NCBI RefSeq assembly: GCF_000764025.1
Contig: NZ_KN234767.1
Location: 1-62,570 of the forward strand
Length of the DNA stretch: 62,570 nucleotides
Source: Pseudohaliea rubra DSM 19751
Lineage (GTDB): Bacteria; Pseudomonadota; Gammaproteobacteria; Pseudomonadales; Halieaceae
Direction: 5' to 3'
In this document: positions 34,935-42,955 of the stretch, one piece after another
How positions within the stretch are numbered: the stretch's first letter is position 1
Layout: the number at the start of each line of letters is the position of its first letter
Translations under genes and position numbers: made by a program
The notes under the pieces: model-generated
Database searches by the model: none
Told to the model about the DNA's origin: nothing
What the model saw: only the letters and a program-made list of their open reading frames with translations

Positions 34935-36128
34935 ATGCACGCTACAGAACATTTTGATGTGGTCATCGTCGGCGGCGGCCCCGCCGGCGCTACCGCTGCC
35001 ACAGACCTCGCCCGCGGCGGGCACAGCGTGCTGCTGCTGGAGCGGGCTTTCCGCATCAAGCCCTGTGGCGGGGCCATTCCGCCCAGGCTGATTGAGGATT
35101 TCGACATTCCCCAGCACCTGCTGGTGGCCCGGATCAGCGCTGCGCGCATGGTTTCGCCGGCCAACGAGCGCGTGGACATGCCGGTGGGCGATACCTATGT
35201 CGGCATGGTGGACCGCGATGTCTTCGACCCCTGGCTGCGCAAGCGGGCGGCGGAAGCCGGCGCCACCGTGCGCACGGCGACCTTCAAGGACCTGGAGTAC
35301 CGGGACGACGGTACCGTCTGCGTGACCTATCTCGACAAGGACACCGTGGGGGAAAGGCGCCAGGTGGTGGCCCGCGCGGTGATCGGTGCCGACGGCGCCC
35401 GCTCCCGGGTTGCTGCCCGCTGCGTACCCGGTGGCGAGAAGGTGCGCACCGTCTTCGCCTACCACGAGATCGTGGAATCGCCGGCCGCCAACGATGGTGC
35501 CGACTTCGATCCGCAGCGCTGCGACGTGTGGTACCAGGGGCGGCTGTCGCCGGATTTCTATGCCTGGGTGTTCCCGCACGGGGACAAGACCAGTATTGGT
35601 GTCGGTAGCGAGCAGAAGGGTTTCTCGGCCCCGGATTCCGTGGCGAAGCTGCGTGCGGATGTGGGTCTTGCCGAGGCGCGCACGGTCCGCCGCGAGGGCG
35701 CACCGATTCCGCTCAAGCCGCTGAAGCGCTGGGATGACGGTCGCAACGTGCTCCTCGCCGGTGATGCGGCTGGTGTTGTTGCGCCGGCCTCCGGTGAGGG
35801 CATCTACTACGCCATGGTCGGTGGCCGCCTGGCCGGCGAGGCCGTGGCGCAGTTCCTCGCCACAGGCGATGCGCGGGTGCTGCGCCGGGCCCGCAAGCGC
35901 TTCATGCGCGAGCACGGCCGCGTCTTCTTCATCCTCGGCATGATGCAGCGCTTCTGGTACACCACCGACAAGCGCCGTGAGAAGTTCGTCAAGATCTGCA
36001 AGGATCCGGACGTGCAGTACCTTACCTGGCAGGCCTATACGCAGAAGAAGCTGCAGCGTGCCCGCCCGGTGGCGCACGTGCGCATTTTCTTCAAAGACGT
36101 GGCCCACCTGCTCGGCTTCGCCCGCTAG
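34935..36128 (+). CDS. bchP: Geranylgeranyl reductase BchP
   Basis: A 397-residue FAD-dependent reductase that converts the geranylgeranyl tail to phytyl. It carries the Rossmann motif VVIVGGGPAGATAATDLA, the KPCGGAIPPRL motif and the C-terminal LLAGDAAGVVAPASGEGIYYA FAD motif. GGGGAGG lies 7 nt upstream of the ATG. Confidence 0.97.
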   Translation: MHATEHFDVVIVGGGPAGATAATDLARGGHSVLLLERAFRIKPCGGAIPPRLIEDFDIPQHLLVARISAARMVSPANERVDMPVGDTYVGMVDRDVFDPWLRKRAAEAGATVRTATFKDLEYRDDGTVCVTYLDKDTVGERRQVVARAVIGADGARSRVAARCVPGGEKVRTVFAYHEIVESPAANDGADFDPQRCDVWYQGRLSPDFYAWVFPHGDKTSIGVGSEQKGFSAPDSVAKLRADVGLAEARTVRREGAPIPLKPLKRWDDGRNVLLAGDAAGVVAPASGEGIYYAMVGGRLAGEAVAQFLATGDARVLRRARKRFMREHGRVFFILGMMQRFWYTTDKRREKFVKICKDPDVQYLTWQAYTQKKLQRARPVAHVRIFFKDVAHLLGFAR

Positions 36129-36145
36129 CCGGCCGCACCGGTTCC

Positions 36146-36400
36146 GTGGAGGGCTGGTTCGCCAGCGGGCGCGTCGTCGATGTGATCCTGCTGCTGGTCG
36201 TTCTGGAGGCGCTGCTGTCCTTCCGGCTCGGGCGCGGCACCGCCCTGTTGCCAAACCTTGCCGCCGGTGCCTGTCTGCTGCTCGCGCTGCGCGCAGTGCT
36301 CACCGGCGCTTCCGGTGCGGTGCTCGGCTTATGGCTGGCGCTGGCGGGGGTGGCGCATGCCTTCGATGTGGCCGCCCGTTTCCGGGGCGGCCAGCCTTAG
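36146..36400 (+). CDS. Small membrane protein between bchP and acsF
   Basis: An 84-residue hydrophobic protein with a GTG start, 17 bp after bchP and in the same direction. About three transmembrane segments can be drawn (VVDVILLLVVLEALLSF, LAAGACLLLALRAVL, AVLGLWLALAGVAHAF). I do not recognise the family. The tight spacing suggests it belongs to the bchG-bchP operon, perhaps as a membrane partner of one of these enzymes. The neighbouring acsF runs in the opposite direction and ends 40 bp away. Confidence 0.6.
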   Translation: MEGWFASGRVVDVILLLVVLEALLSFRLGRGTALLPNLAAGACLLLALRAVLTGASGAVLGLWLALAGVAHAFDVAARFRGGQP

Positions 36401-36440
36401 TAAGCCACGGGGCCCGGCCGCTGGCGGGAGAGCTGGCGCG

Positions 36441-37499
36441 CTACCAGGCCGGTGCCATGCGCACCTGCTCCGGCAGCTCGTTCGACTTTACCGGCATGAG
36501 ATAGAGGCGTGCGAAGATGGCACCGCCGCGCAGGGCCAGCCAGCCCCGCTGCAGCCGGCTGAAGACACCGCCCCGTGCCTTGGCCGCCTGGGTGGCGATG
36601 TTGATATCCCGCAGGCGCTCGAGGCCGCGGCGGAAGGCCGGGTTGTCTGTATCGAGCGTGAGCGGGAAGATCTGCTTGCTGATCTCCGTGGTGATGTCGA
36701 AGACCTTGTAATCGAACTCTGTCGGGTCCATGCCCAGGGCCCGGTACAGCTGGGGCCGGGTGTGGTCGCGCACGTACATGGTGGAGTAGACCGCGAGCAG
36801 GAAGAAGCGGATCCACAGCTTGTTGACGCCGCGGGTGAGGTGGGGATTCGCACGCATGATCAGGGCGAAGGCCTCGCCATGGCGGAACTCGTCGTTGCAC
36901 CACTCCATGAACCATTTGAAGATGGGGTGAAAGCGATGCTCCGGGTGCCGCTCCAGGTGTCTGTAGATGGTGATATAACGCGCGTAGCCGATTTTCTCGG
37001 AGAGATAAGTCGCGTAGAAAATGTATTTCGGCTTGAAGAAGGTATAGGCCTTTTCGCGCTTGAGGAAGCCGAGGTCTACGGCAACGCCGAGGTTCTTGAG
37101 AGATTTGTTGATAAAGCCGGCGTGGCGGGACTCGTCCCGGGCCATATAGCCCATGAGGTCGGCGATATCCTTGTTGTTCACATGCTTCTGGATTTCCTGA
37201 TAGAGCACGCAACCGGAGTACTCGGAGGTGACCGAGGTGGTGAGGAAATCCAGGAACTCGTCGTGGAGTTCTTCGGGGATATTCACGTCCTCGAAGGTGA
37301 TCTCCTTGCGGAAATGAGGACGGTTTTCATCGCGCTCGAATTCGGCCATCATCTCGTCCCATTCGCGACGGACGGGAGAGATATCCAGCCGATCCATGGC
37401 ATCGTAGTCGGTGCGGTAAAAGCGGGGTGAGAGCAGGGTTTCCTGCGTCGCTTTTTCTGTGGTGGCGGAGATGCCGGTGGCGGCGATGGTCTGACTCAT
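36441..37499 (-). CDS. acsF: AcsF, oxygen-dependent Mg-protoporphyrin IX monomethyl ester cyclase
   Basis: A 352-residue diiron enzyme that forms the isocyclic ring E using O2. The di-iron ExxH motifs are visible as DESRHAGF and DEFRHGEAF, with further acidic ligands upstream (LHDEFLDFL). The oxygen-dependent cyclase implies that pigment synthesis can proceed in air. The anaerobic BchE is not in the window. The gene is divergent from a BLUF gene, with a PpsR site in the shared promoter. Confidence 0.97.
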   Translation of the reverse strand: MSQTIAATGISATTEKATQETLLSPRFYRTDYDAMDRLDISPVRREWDEMMAEFERDENRPHFRKEITFEDVNIPEELHDEFLDFLTTSVTSEYSGCVLYQEIQKHVNNKDIADLMGYMARDESRHAGFINKSLKNLGVAVDLGFLKREKAYTFFKPKYIFYATYLSEKIGYARYITIYRHLERHPEHRFHPIFKWFMEWCNDEFRHGEAFALIMRANPHLTRGVNKLWIRFFLLAVYSTMYVRDHTRPQLYRALGMDPTEFDYKVFDITTEISKQIFPLTLDTDNPAFRRGLERLRDINIATQAAKARGGVFSRLQRGWLALRGGAIFARLYLMPVKSNELPEQVRMAPAW

Positions 37500-37587
37500 G
37501 GCTTGGGATCCTCGTCAATTTCACGCGCGGTGCCCTGCGGGGAGCAATGCGAATCACTCCCAGAAGCATGGGCCAGCGGCGCGAAAC

Positions 37588-37630
37588 TGTCAACTAAGTT
37601 TGACATTATACATGTAAAGTATAGGTGACT
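37588..37630. promoter_or_regulatory. PpsR/CrtJ sites between acsF and the BLUF gene
   Basis: TGTCAACTAAGTTTGACA (37588-37605) is perfect. TGTAAAGTATAGGTGACT (37613-37630) has one mismatch and a 7-bp gap. They are about 90 bp from each start and could control both divergent genes. Confidence 0.75.
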
Positions 37631-37706
37631 ATACTAAGGGCCTCAAGTGAACTGCCCGCGAGCGGCGGTCGGCCGGCTCTCCTGTCGGCCCCAGGGAGGG
37701 AAGGTT

Positions 37707-38177
37707 ATGCCAGATGGTTCCGAAAGCGTTCGTCGCCGCGAAAACGGGGGCCAGCCCACGTTGTACCACATCGGCTACGTCAGTACCCAGCGTAGGCCCA
37801 TGCCGGCCGATGAGCTCCTGCAACTGCTGGAGAGTGCACGGGCCTACAACGGGGCCCGGGATGTCACCGGCGTGCTGCTGCACCGCGACAATTCCTTTTT
37901 CCAGGTGCTTGAGGGCACCGAGAGCGATGTGCGCGCGATCTTCAGCCGCGTCAACAGTGACCCGCGGCACGAGCGGCTGGAGGTGCTCTTTGATGAGCCC
38001 GCGCAGGAACGCGAGTTCGCCGACTGGCGCATGGGCTTTCTCGAGCTCGACGGTGTGGATGTGACAGCGGTCGAGGGCGTCTCCGACTTTCTCACCCGCG
38101 ACCTCGACCCCCGGGAGCTGTTCACCCGCCTCTCCCGGGCCAAGCGCCTGATGCTGCTGTTCCGGCAGATGTGCTAG
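37707..38177 (+). CDS. BLUF-domain blue-light sensor
   Basis: A 156-residue short BLUF protein that senses blue light through FAD. The residues equivalent to AppA Tyr21, Asn45, Gln63 and Trp104 are present as Tyr24, Asn48, Gln66 and Trp107, all at the same offset of three, so photochemistry should be intact. About 45 residues follow the core and probably form capping helices; there is no enzymatic output domain, so it must act through a partner. ATG 37707 has GGGAGGGAAGG upstream and is preferred over an in-frame ATG at 37647. The promoter carries PpsR-type sites. Confidence 0.93.
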   Translation: MPDGSESVRRRENGGQPTLYHIGYVSTQRRPMPADELLQLLESARAYNGARDVTGVLLHRDNSFFQVLEGTESDVRAIFSRVNSDPRHERLEVLFDEPAQEREFADWRMGFLELDGVDVTAVEGVSDFLTRDLDPRELFTRLSRAKRLMLLFRQMC

Positions 38178-38179
38178 CG

Positions 38180-38210
38180 CCTGCCGCGCGGTGGCCCGCC
38201 CCGGCAGGCT
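38180..38210. terminator. Hairpin between BLUF gene and convergent lipoprotein gene
   Basis: GCCTGCCG (38180-38187) pairs with CGGCAGGC (38203-38210), with a 15-nt loop, directly after the BLUF stop and before the opposing stop at 38238. No U-tract is present. Confidence 0.45.
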
Positions 38211-38237
38211 GCTGCGCTGGCTTCCCGTCGGCCGCTT

Positions 38238-38882
38238 CTAATCGGCCGTTGAAAGACCCTGCAGCGGTGGGAAGGCGGCCAGGATGCGCGCCGCGGCCGT
38301 ATCGTATTTGTCCTGATCGCGCTGCGGCTCGCCCTTCAATCTTGAGCTGGTGACGCTGCGCCAGACCGATTTCTTCATGCCCGGGTCGATCATGTCTACG
38401 ACAAAAGTGCCCAGCGTATAGTGGCGAACGGTGGTCTGCGTGCGGGTCGGCATGCAGGACCAGCAGCTGTACAGGGCATAGCGGTTGTAGGGCCCCCAGC
38501 CTGCGCCGTACATGCCGCTGTAGACAGGCGTTTCGTAGGTGCGTACATCCGTTTTCTCTTCCGTGGCCAGGTGCCAGCTCAGGAGCAGGTCTGCCTTCGC
38601 CGGATCATCGACGACGGTGATGCCCTTCGCCTCCAGGGCCCGCCGGAGCGCAAGATCGACACGATCGATGGTCATGTCCGAGAGGCTGAGCGGGTTCTCG
38701 CCGCTGACATGGCCTGAGTCCCGGTACCAGGCGATCGTATCGACGGTGTTGAAATCGTAACCGGGATTGAAGTCGACCATGGGTTCTGGCGGCCCGCTGG
38801 CACAGGCGGCAAGGAGGGCGGTACAGAAAAGCGCGAGCAGCGCGTTGGTGCGGCGGCTTGCGGAGCGGGTGCTGTCACTCAT
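38238..38882 (-). CDS. DUF4136-type lipoprotein
   Basis: A 214-residue predicted lipoprotein: the signal ALLALFCTALLAAC has a clear lipobox. The mature part (VDFNPGYDFNTVDTIAWY, KADLLLSWHLATEEKTDVRTYE, TLGTFVVDMIDPGMKKSVWRS) matches DUF4136 proteins of unknown function. ATG 38882 has AGAAGGA upstream; the frame is open to 39023, but that extension lacks a signal. It converges on the BLUF gene and does not look part of the photosynthesis cluster. Confidence 0.85.
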   Translation of the reverse strand: MSDSTRSASRRTNALLALFCTALLAACASGPPEPMVDFNPGYDFNTVDTIAWYRDSGHVSGENPLSLSDMTIDRVDLALRRALEAKGITVVDDPAKADLLLSWHLATEEKTDVRTYETPVYSGMYGAGWGPYNRYALYSCWSCMPTRTQTTVRHYTLGTFVVDMIDPGMKKSVWRSVTSSRLKGEPQRDQDKYDTAAARILAAFPPLQGLSTAD

Positions 38883-38958
38883 GGCGGGCGTCCTTCTCTT
38901 GTCGTGGCCTAATGGTACCACCGCCGCGCGGCGCCTGGCGCGTCCGCCCGTGCCGCTG

Positions 38959-39999
38959 TCAGGCCGGCGCCAGGCCCGGGCCACCGGGACAGTCAGCGAG
39001 CAGCTTGAGAATGGCCTCGACATGCTGCCGCGGCGCGCCGGCCGCCGCCAGGGCAGTATCCCGCTGACGGCGCCAGGTTGCGTAATTCGGCGGCAACGCG
39101 GCTGCCAGCCGACCTTCGAGGGCCTGCAGGGGCGGCAGCAGCTGCTGTCGCCGACGGTCTACGGCGGCGGACCAGGGCTGCACCTCGCCGACAAAGAACT
39201 TCCGCACCACGGTGCGCAGCACGTCCACCTCACCGGGCACCAGCCCGCCGGGGCAAAGAGGACCGGCTGCTCCGCGCCTTGCCAGCACCGTGTCGGCGCG
39301 TGCCAGTACCTCCTGCTGCAGGGTGAGCGCGGCCAGCAGCGCCCCGCCGTCACCGCGGGCGATGGTGGACAGGAGCAGCTCAAAGGCCTGGTTGTCGGCC
39401 CGGTAGTCACCCGCCAGCCAGCGCGCGGCGAGCGCATCAAGGGTAAGCAGCGCACTGACGGGCTCGCTGCTCGTTGCTTCCGGGTAATTGCCCAGGCCCG
39501 CCGGTGCACGCCAGAAGTCCCGGAATTCCTCGCTCCCGAGCGTGGCGTTGTAGATGCGCACCGGTAGCTGCTCGCGCTTGGTCGCCACTGCCCGGTCGAG
39601 AGTCTCTGCCAGCTCGTCGCGGCCATCCTCGCGTAGCCGGTCACTGCAGGCAGGCGCAAGGCGCAGGAACTCCAGCTCCAGCAGTAGACGCTGGGACGGT
39701 GCGGCGAGGCGACCCAGGCTGCTGTTGCGCTTGCCGACGGTGACCTGAAGCGCACAGCCGCGCAGGGCGAGGAAGTCGAGGGCATCGATGCTATCTGCGG
39801 CAACCTCGAACTGTAGCGCGGCAACACGCGGCGGCAGCGGCGGGGCCGTGTTGTCCGCAGCCGGTGCCGGCGTGTCGAGGGCACCCGCGAGGCGGCTGAG
39901 GTACCGCTCGAGTGCGTCCCCGGGCCCCCGGCTGCAGCCGCCCGGGCCCGCAAGGAGGACGGCGGCGAGGGCGAGGGTTGTCAGCGCGCGGCGGGGCAG
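38959..39999 (-). CDS. DUF3080-type lipoprotein, start codon uncertain
   Basis: The frame is open from the stop at 38959 back past 40000. A signal-peptide-like stretch (RRALTTLALAAVLLAG) followed by a lipobox-like GPGGC is encoded at about 39930-39999, then the DUF3080-like body (FLALRGCALQVTVGKRNSSLG, EEFRDFWRAPAGLGNYP). Translating from the first GTG (39588) would remove the signal and about 40 percent of the protein. No ATG, GTG or TTG precedes the signal in this frame, so a CTG at 39999, right behind the GST stop, is suggested. Function unknown; the family is common in gammaproteobacteria. Confidence 0.7.
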   Translation of the reverse strand: MPRRALTTLALAAVLLAGPGGCSRGPGDALERYLSRLAGALDTPAPAADNTAPPLPPRVAALQFEVAADSIDALDFLALRGCALQVTVGKRNSSLGRLAAPSQRLLLELEFLRLAPACSDRLREDGRDELAETLDRAVATKREQLPVRIYNATLGSEEFRDFWRAPAGLGNYPEATSSEPVSALLTLDALAARWLAGDYRADNQAFELLLSTIARGDGGALLAALTLQQEVLARADTVLARRGAAGPLCPGGLVPGEVDVLRTVVRKFFVGEVQPWSAAVDRRRQQLLPPLQALEGRLAAALPPNYATWRRQRDTALAAAGAPRQHVEAILKLLADCPGGPGLAPA

Positions 40000-40003
40000 G
40001 GGC

Positions 40004-40633
40004 CTAGCCCGTGATGCCGAGGGCCTCGCGGGTGCGGGCCTGCCAGCTGTGCAGGTGCGCGCAGCTTTCGGGAACGGACTCCTTGATCCAGCCGGCGAAT
40101 TCCATTGCCACGAGGAGGTCGATGTCGGCCAGGGTCACGCTGTTGCCCACCAGAAAGTCGCGTCCGGCCAGGGTCCTGTCGAGGGCGGGCCAGCTTTGGG
40201 CGAGCCGCGAGCGGCCACGCTCGCAGAGAGCCGGTATCTGCGTGACCTTGAAGGGGCCCGGGAGCGCCCGGTCCTCAAAGGCGGGGGTGCCGTTGCGCAG
40301 GGTCTCGGCAATCGCCATGAAAACACTCAGGAACAGGTGGTGGTCCCACGACAGGACCTGGGCGCGGGCCAGGGGCCCATCGCCGAACAGCGGCTTCTCC
40401 GGGTGCAGCGCCTCGAGGTAGTCGCAGATACCGATGACCTCGGTCATGACGGTGCCGCCATCGAGCACGAGGGCCGGGACCGTGCCGGCGGGATTGATGG
40501 CGCGGAAGCTCTCGCCCAGCTGTTCCCCTTTCATGAGGTCGATCTGAGTGGTCTCGAGCTCAATACCTTTATAGGCCAGGAACAGGGTCAGCCGCCGGGG
40601 GTTCGGGGCCGGGTCATAGGTGTACAGGTGCAT
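40004..40633 (-). CDS. Glutathione S-transferase family protein
   Basis: A 209-residue GST with an N-terminal thioredoxin-like domain (MHLYTYDPAPNPRRLTLFLAYKGIE, INPAGTVPALVLDGG with the cis-Pro glutathione site) and a C-terminal helical domain containing VTLADIDLLVAMEF. The substrate is unknown. GGGAG lies about 9 nt upstream of the ATG. It probably forms an operon with the DUF3080 gene and is divergent from the cytochrome gene. Confidence 0.9.
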   Translation of the reverse strand: MHLYTYDPAPNPRRLTLFLAYKGIELETTQIDLMKGEQLGESFRAINPAGTVPALVLDGGTVMTEVIGICDYLEALHPEKPLFGDGPLARAQVLSWDHHLFLSVFMAIAETLRNGTPAFEDRALPGPFKVTQIPALCERGRSRLAQSWPALDRTLAGRDFLVGNSVTLADIDLLVAMEFAGWIKESVPESCAHLHSWQARTREALGITG

Positions 40634-40758
40634 GTGGTGACTCCCACGGTGACTGGGTCGGGCGCGTAGCGTAGCAGCCCCTGCGGGCCCTGTCCCGCGA
40701 GTTTCCGGCCGGCGGCCGAGTAGCTATAATGCGCGCCGACCAATAGGGAGGACACACC

Positions 40759-41208
40759 GTGTTGAAAAAGATTCTTGTGGCGGCCGCGGCCGGCGGCCTG
40801 GCCCTGTCGGCCCTGGCCGTTGACCTCACCGATGAGCAGCGTGCCGAGATCGCCAAGCGCCTGGAGCCCGTCGGCTCCCTGTGCCTCCAGGGCGATAGCA
40901 GCTGCGTCAAGCAGGCCGGCGGTGCCGCTGCAGCGGGCGGCGGCGATGCGATGGCGGCGGCCGTCGATGGCGAGGCCGTCTACAACGAGGCCTGCATGGC
41001 CTGCCATACAACGGGCGCTGGCGGTGCGCCGATGATCGGCGATGCCGGCCAGTGGGCGCCCCGGATCGAGAAGGGCATGGACGCGCTGCACAACAGCGGT
41101 ATCAACGGTGTCGCCGGCACGGCCATGATGGCCAAGGGCGGCCGGGCGGACCTGTCCGACGAGCAGGTCGTCGCGGCCGTCGACTACATGGTTGAGAACA
41201 GCCAGTAG
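40759..41208 (+). CDS. Cytochrome c5-like protein
   Basis: A 149-residue secreted c-type cytochrome. A signal peptide (ILVAAAAGGLALSALA) precedes an alanine/glycine-rich linker, one heme site CMACH (Cys79, Cys82, His83) and a likely axial Met in AMMAKGG. Start GTG with GGGAGG upstream. Monoheme cytochromes of this type can carry electrons to terminal oxidases or, in some phototrophs, to the reaction centre; a role as donor to PufC is only a possibility given by proximity to the cluster. Confidence 0.9.
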   Translation: MLKKILVAAAAGGLALSALAVDLTDEQRAEIAKRLEPVGSLCLQGDSSCVKQAGGAAAAGGGDAMAAAVDGEAVYNEACMACHTTGAGGAPMIGDAGQWAPRIEKGMDALHNSGINGVAGTAMMAKGGRADLSDEQVVAAVDYMVENSQ

Positions 41209-41241
41209 ACCGACGAGGTTCCCCGGGGCCCGGATGCAGCC

Positions 41242-41538
41242 ATGATGGCCGCGCGGTCAGCGGCCCTCCAGGGCTTCAGAAGCCTTCAGGTTGCCGGGTT
41301 GTGCCAGCAGAGCAGGCGGGCGGCGTCGGCCTTGATGTCGGGCGCTTCAACCCCGTGGGTGACGGGCGTCGGAGCGAGCTTCAGGAACGTCTGCGGAGAG
41401 CCGGTGACGCTCAGCTACAGCAACGTCAGCGAGGCGTGCGGAGAGCTTAAGTTCGGCAGGGACACAGCAGGCGACGGCAGCGTGTTGGCTGATGGCGAAG
41501 AGGTCATCACGGCGGCCTGTTCCAATCAGTGCCGCTAA
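41242..41538 (+). pseudogene. Possible truncated gene, four-cysteine C-terminal fragment
   Basis: A 98-codon frame. The second half (NVCGEPVTLSYSNVSEACGEL, then GSVLADGEEVITAACSNQCR) is coding-like, with high GC at third positions and four cysteines, while the first half is not convincing. It ends exactly where the rep-derived direct repeat region begins, so it may be the remains of a gene cut by the insertion there. I do not recognise the family. Confidence 0.35.
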
Positions 41539-41551
41539 TCAGCTGAATAAC

Positions 41552-41587
41552 GCCTGCAGCGAGGCCAGGGTCTCCTGGCCTCGCTCT
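41552..41587. repeat. Direct repeat copy of the rep 3' end (left copy)
   Basis: 36 bp identical to 42968-43003. On the minus strand it still encodes RGQETLASLQALFS and a stop, so it is a duplicate of the last codons of rep with small changes after the repeat. The pattern fits an attachment-site or target duplication bounding the 1.4-kb insert to the right. Confidence 0.8.
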
Positions 41588-41646
41588 CCATTGCCGCTAT
41601 AGGCCCCCCGACGCCTCGAGCTGCTCTTTACTGTGGCGGGTCTTCG

Positions 41647-41900
41647 CTAGCTGAAGCGCACCATATGCTTGATATCGTCGCCCTTGAAACTGAGCAGCGT
41701 GGCATTCTTCCGCGTCGGCGCAAGCATGACGTCGAACGGCTCTTCGCGGATTCCGGGTCCGCGGTGCCGAAGTAGCTCTCGCCCGAATTCAGCACCGATA
41801 GCCGCTGGCAATCCCGGCAGGGCGAATGCGCCAGGGACAGGCCGCCGCGGCCGATGCCCTGCGCGTCCACGTCCCCGGTTGTCCAGCCGACGTGCGGTGT
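41647..41900 (-). pseudogene. Frameshifted gene fragment
   Basis: On the minus strand one frame reads GLSLAHSPCRDCQRLSVLNSGESYFGTADP. The protein-like sequence then continues in another frame as REEPFDVMLAPTRKNATLLS followed by FKGDDIKHMVRFS and a stop at 41647. The first part resembles the repeat segments of TIGR03032-type proteins, but this is a weak match by eye. A frameshift near 41750 and the missing N-terminus mark it as a decayed gene. Confidence 0.5.
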
Positions 41901-41921
41901 AAAATGTTCTGGGAAGGGTGG

Positions 41922-42443
41922 TTACAGCGTCTCCAGGGAGGCCATGGGCACGAACAGTTTCATCGGGTTGTCCGTCAGTGGCAGGAAGAAGTCGAAAGAC
42001 TGGTAGAAGTCCAGTGCGTCCTGGTCTAGTACATCAAGAACCACGCCCATGGCGGGCAAGCCCTTCGGGTTGCTGGCAATCTGGTAGGCATGCCTGAGCG
42101 CAGTAACCAGTGTTTTTGCGCCCAGGCCTTGCCGATGGACCCGCCGGCCGATGCCCAGTTGCGCCAGCAGGATGACAGGAACGGGATAGCGAGGCAGGCG
42201 TGACGGGTCTGGCAGCTCCTCGCGCACTAATGTCTGATGGGCCAGGGTGTAGTACGCGGCTACGTTGGGCTTTCCTGTACTGTCTTCGGCGGTGTAGGGA
42301 AGTACAAAGGTCCGATTCAGGTTCAGCGCCATGTTCTTCGCCGCATAGCGGCGAAGATATACGTTGATGGCTTCCTTGCCGCAATCAAATGTTCTGACAT
42401 TGACCGTGCGTGGATCCAGTGGCAAAAACTCAACGGTCGGCAT
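41922..42443 (-). CDS. GNAT-family acetyltransferase toxin
   Basis: A 173-residue GNAT protein of the type found in toxin-antitoxin pairs (TacT/AtaT-like), which acetylate the aminoacyl group of charged tRNA. The acetyl-CoA-binding segment is LLAQLGIGRRVHRQGLGAKT, and the conserved C-terminal Tyr is in DALDFYQSFDFFLP. It overlaps the upstream antitoxin gene by 14 bp, the usual arrangement. Confidence 0.88.
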   Translation of the reverse strand: MPTVEFLPLDPRTVNVRTFDCGKEAINVYLRRYAAKNMALNLNRTFVLPYTAEDSTGKPNVAAYYTLAHQTLVREELPDPSRLPRYPVPVILLAQLGIGRRVHRQGLGAKTLVTALRHAYQIASNPKGLPAMGVVLDVLDQDALDFYQSFDFFLPLTDNPMKLFVPMASLETL

Positions 42444-42717
42444 TCAGCACGAGGCCTTCCTGGTCAAGGGCTTGTGCTGCCTTACGCAGCTTGTCAGTTG
42501 GCGTTGGCGGATTGTCACAGGCTTCGCAAAAAGCGTCGAACTGCGCGTTGGTCAATTGCATGCTGCTGTAGGCTTCCAGAACCTCGGGCGCATGTTGCTT
42601 CACCAGCTGGGTGACATAAGCCTTGATGCTGGTTAAGCCCGACGCACGCGCGGCGCGCTCGGCCAGTACATAGGTTTCTTCATCCCACTGCATTTCATAA
42701 CGCAAGACTTTGGGCAT
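42430..42717 (-). CDS. RHH-type (DUF1778-like) antitoxin
   Basis: A 95-residue protein starting MPKVLRYEMQWDEETYVLAERAARASG, with an N-terminal ribbon-helix-helix-like DNA-binding region and a C-terminal toxin-binding tail (QFDAFCEACDNPPTPTDKLR). ATG 42717 has GGAG upstream; an in-frame ATG at 42792 lies on the far side of the operator repeats and is unlikely. It should neutralise the GNAT toxin and repress the pair. Confidence 0.82.
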   Translation of the reverse strand: MPKVLRYEMQWDEETYVLAERAARASGLTSIKAYVTQLVKQHAPEVLEAYSSMQLTNAQFDAFCEACDNPPTPTDKLRKAAQALDQEGLVLNADR

Positions 42718-42736
42718 GGTTAGCTCCGATATTTTT

Positions 42737-42786
42737 CTACGGAATAAATCCGTAATTGCATGAATTATTACGGGGTTTATCCGTAG
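42737..42786 (-). promoter_or_regulatory. Operator repeats of the toxin-antitoxin pair
   Basis: A near-palindrome (42737-42756 with 42767-42786, 16 of 20 positions) made of two smaller dyads, TACGGA-N5-TCCGTA and TACGG-N7-CCGTA, lies just upstream of the antitoxin start. This is the expected place for RHH antitoxin autoregulation. Confidence 0.65.
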
Positions 42787-42799
42787 AAGCAAGAAGGGT

Positions 42800-42900
42800 G
42801 TTCAGGGGGTTATTGGGGGGACTCGGGGCTGCTGGCCCTGTTGGCGGGCCTGCTTGGCTTCGTCGGCCTGCGTCGTCTTCCGCGAGCCCGGTCGCTTTGA
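42800..42900 (+). pseudogene. Orphan C-terminal sorting-tail-like fragment
   Basis: One plus-strand frame reads WGDSGLLALLAGLLGFVGL, then RRLPRARSL and a stop at 42898-42900. This is a hydrophobic helix followed by an arginine cluster, like a PEP-CTERM, GlyGly-CTERM or IPTL-CTERM tail. No start or upstream body is present, so it is the stub of a gene replaced by the toxin-antitoxin region. A hairpin with a 7-bp stem (42910-42927) follows. Confidence 0.45.
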
Positions 42901-42909
42901 ACCGTTAGG

Positions 42910-42927
42910 CCCCCGGTGATCCGGGGG
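42910..42927. terminator. Hairpin before the rep 3' end
   Basis: CCCCCGG-TGAT-CCGGGGG forms a 7-bp GC stem between the orphan fragment and the rep stop codon. It can end transcription from either side. Confidence 0.55.
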
Positions 42928-42955
42928 TGCCTCAGCTCCTTATTGCTCGCCGGCG

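Noticed and set aside
36258-37430. A 390-codon plus-strand frame opposite acsF
   Set aside because: Antisense shadow of acsF; acsF has diiron motifs and a proper start.
39159-39953. A 264-codon minus-strand frame overlapping the DUF3080 gene
   Set aside because: It is the arginine/serine-rich shifted frame of the DUF3080 coding sequence and lacks a signal or domains.
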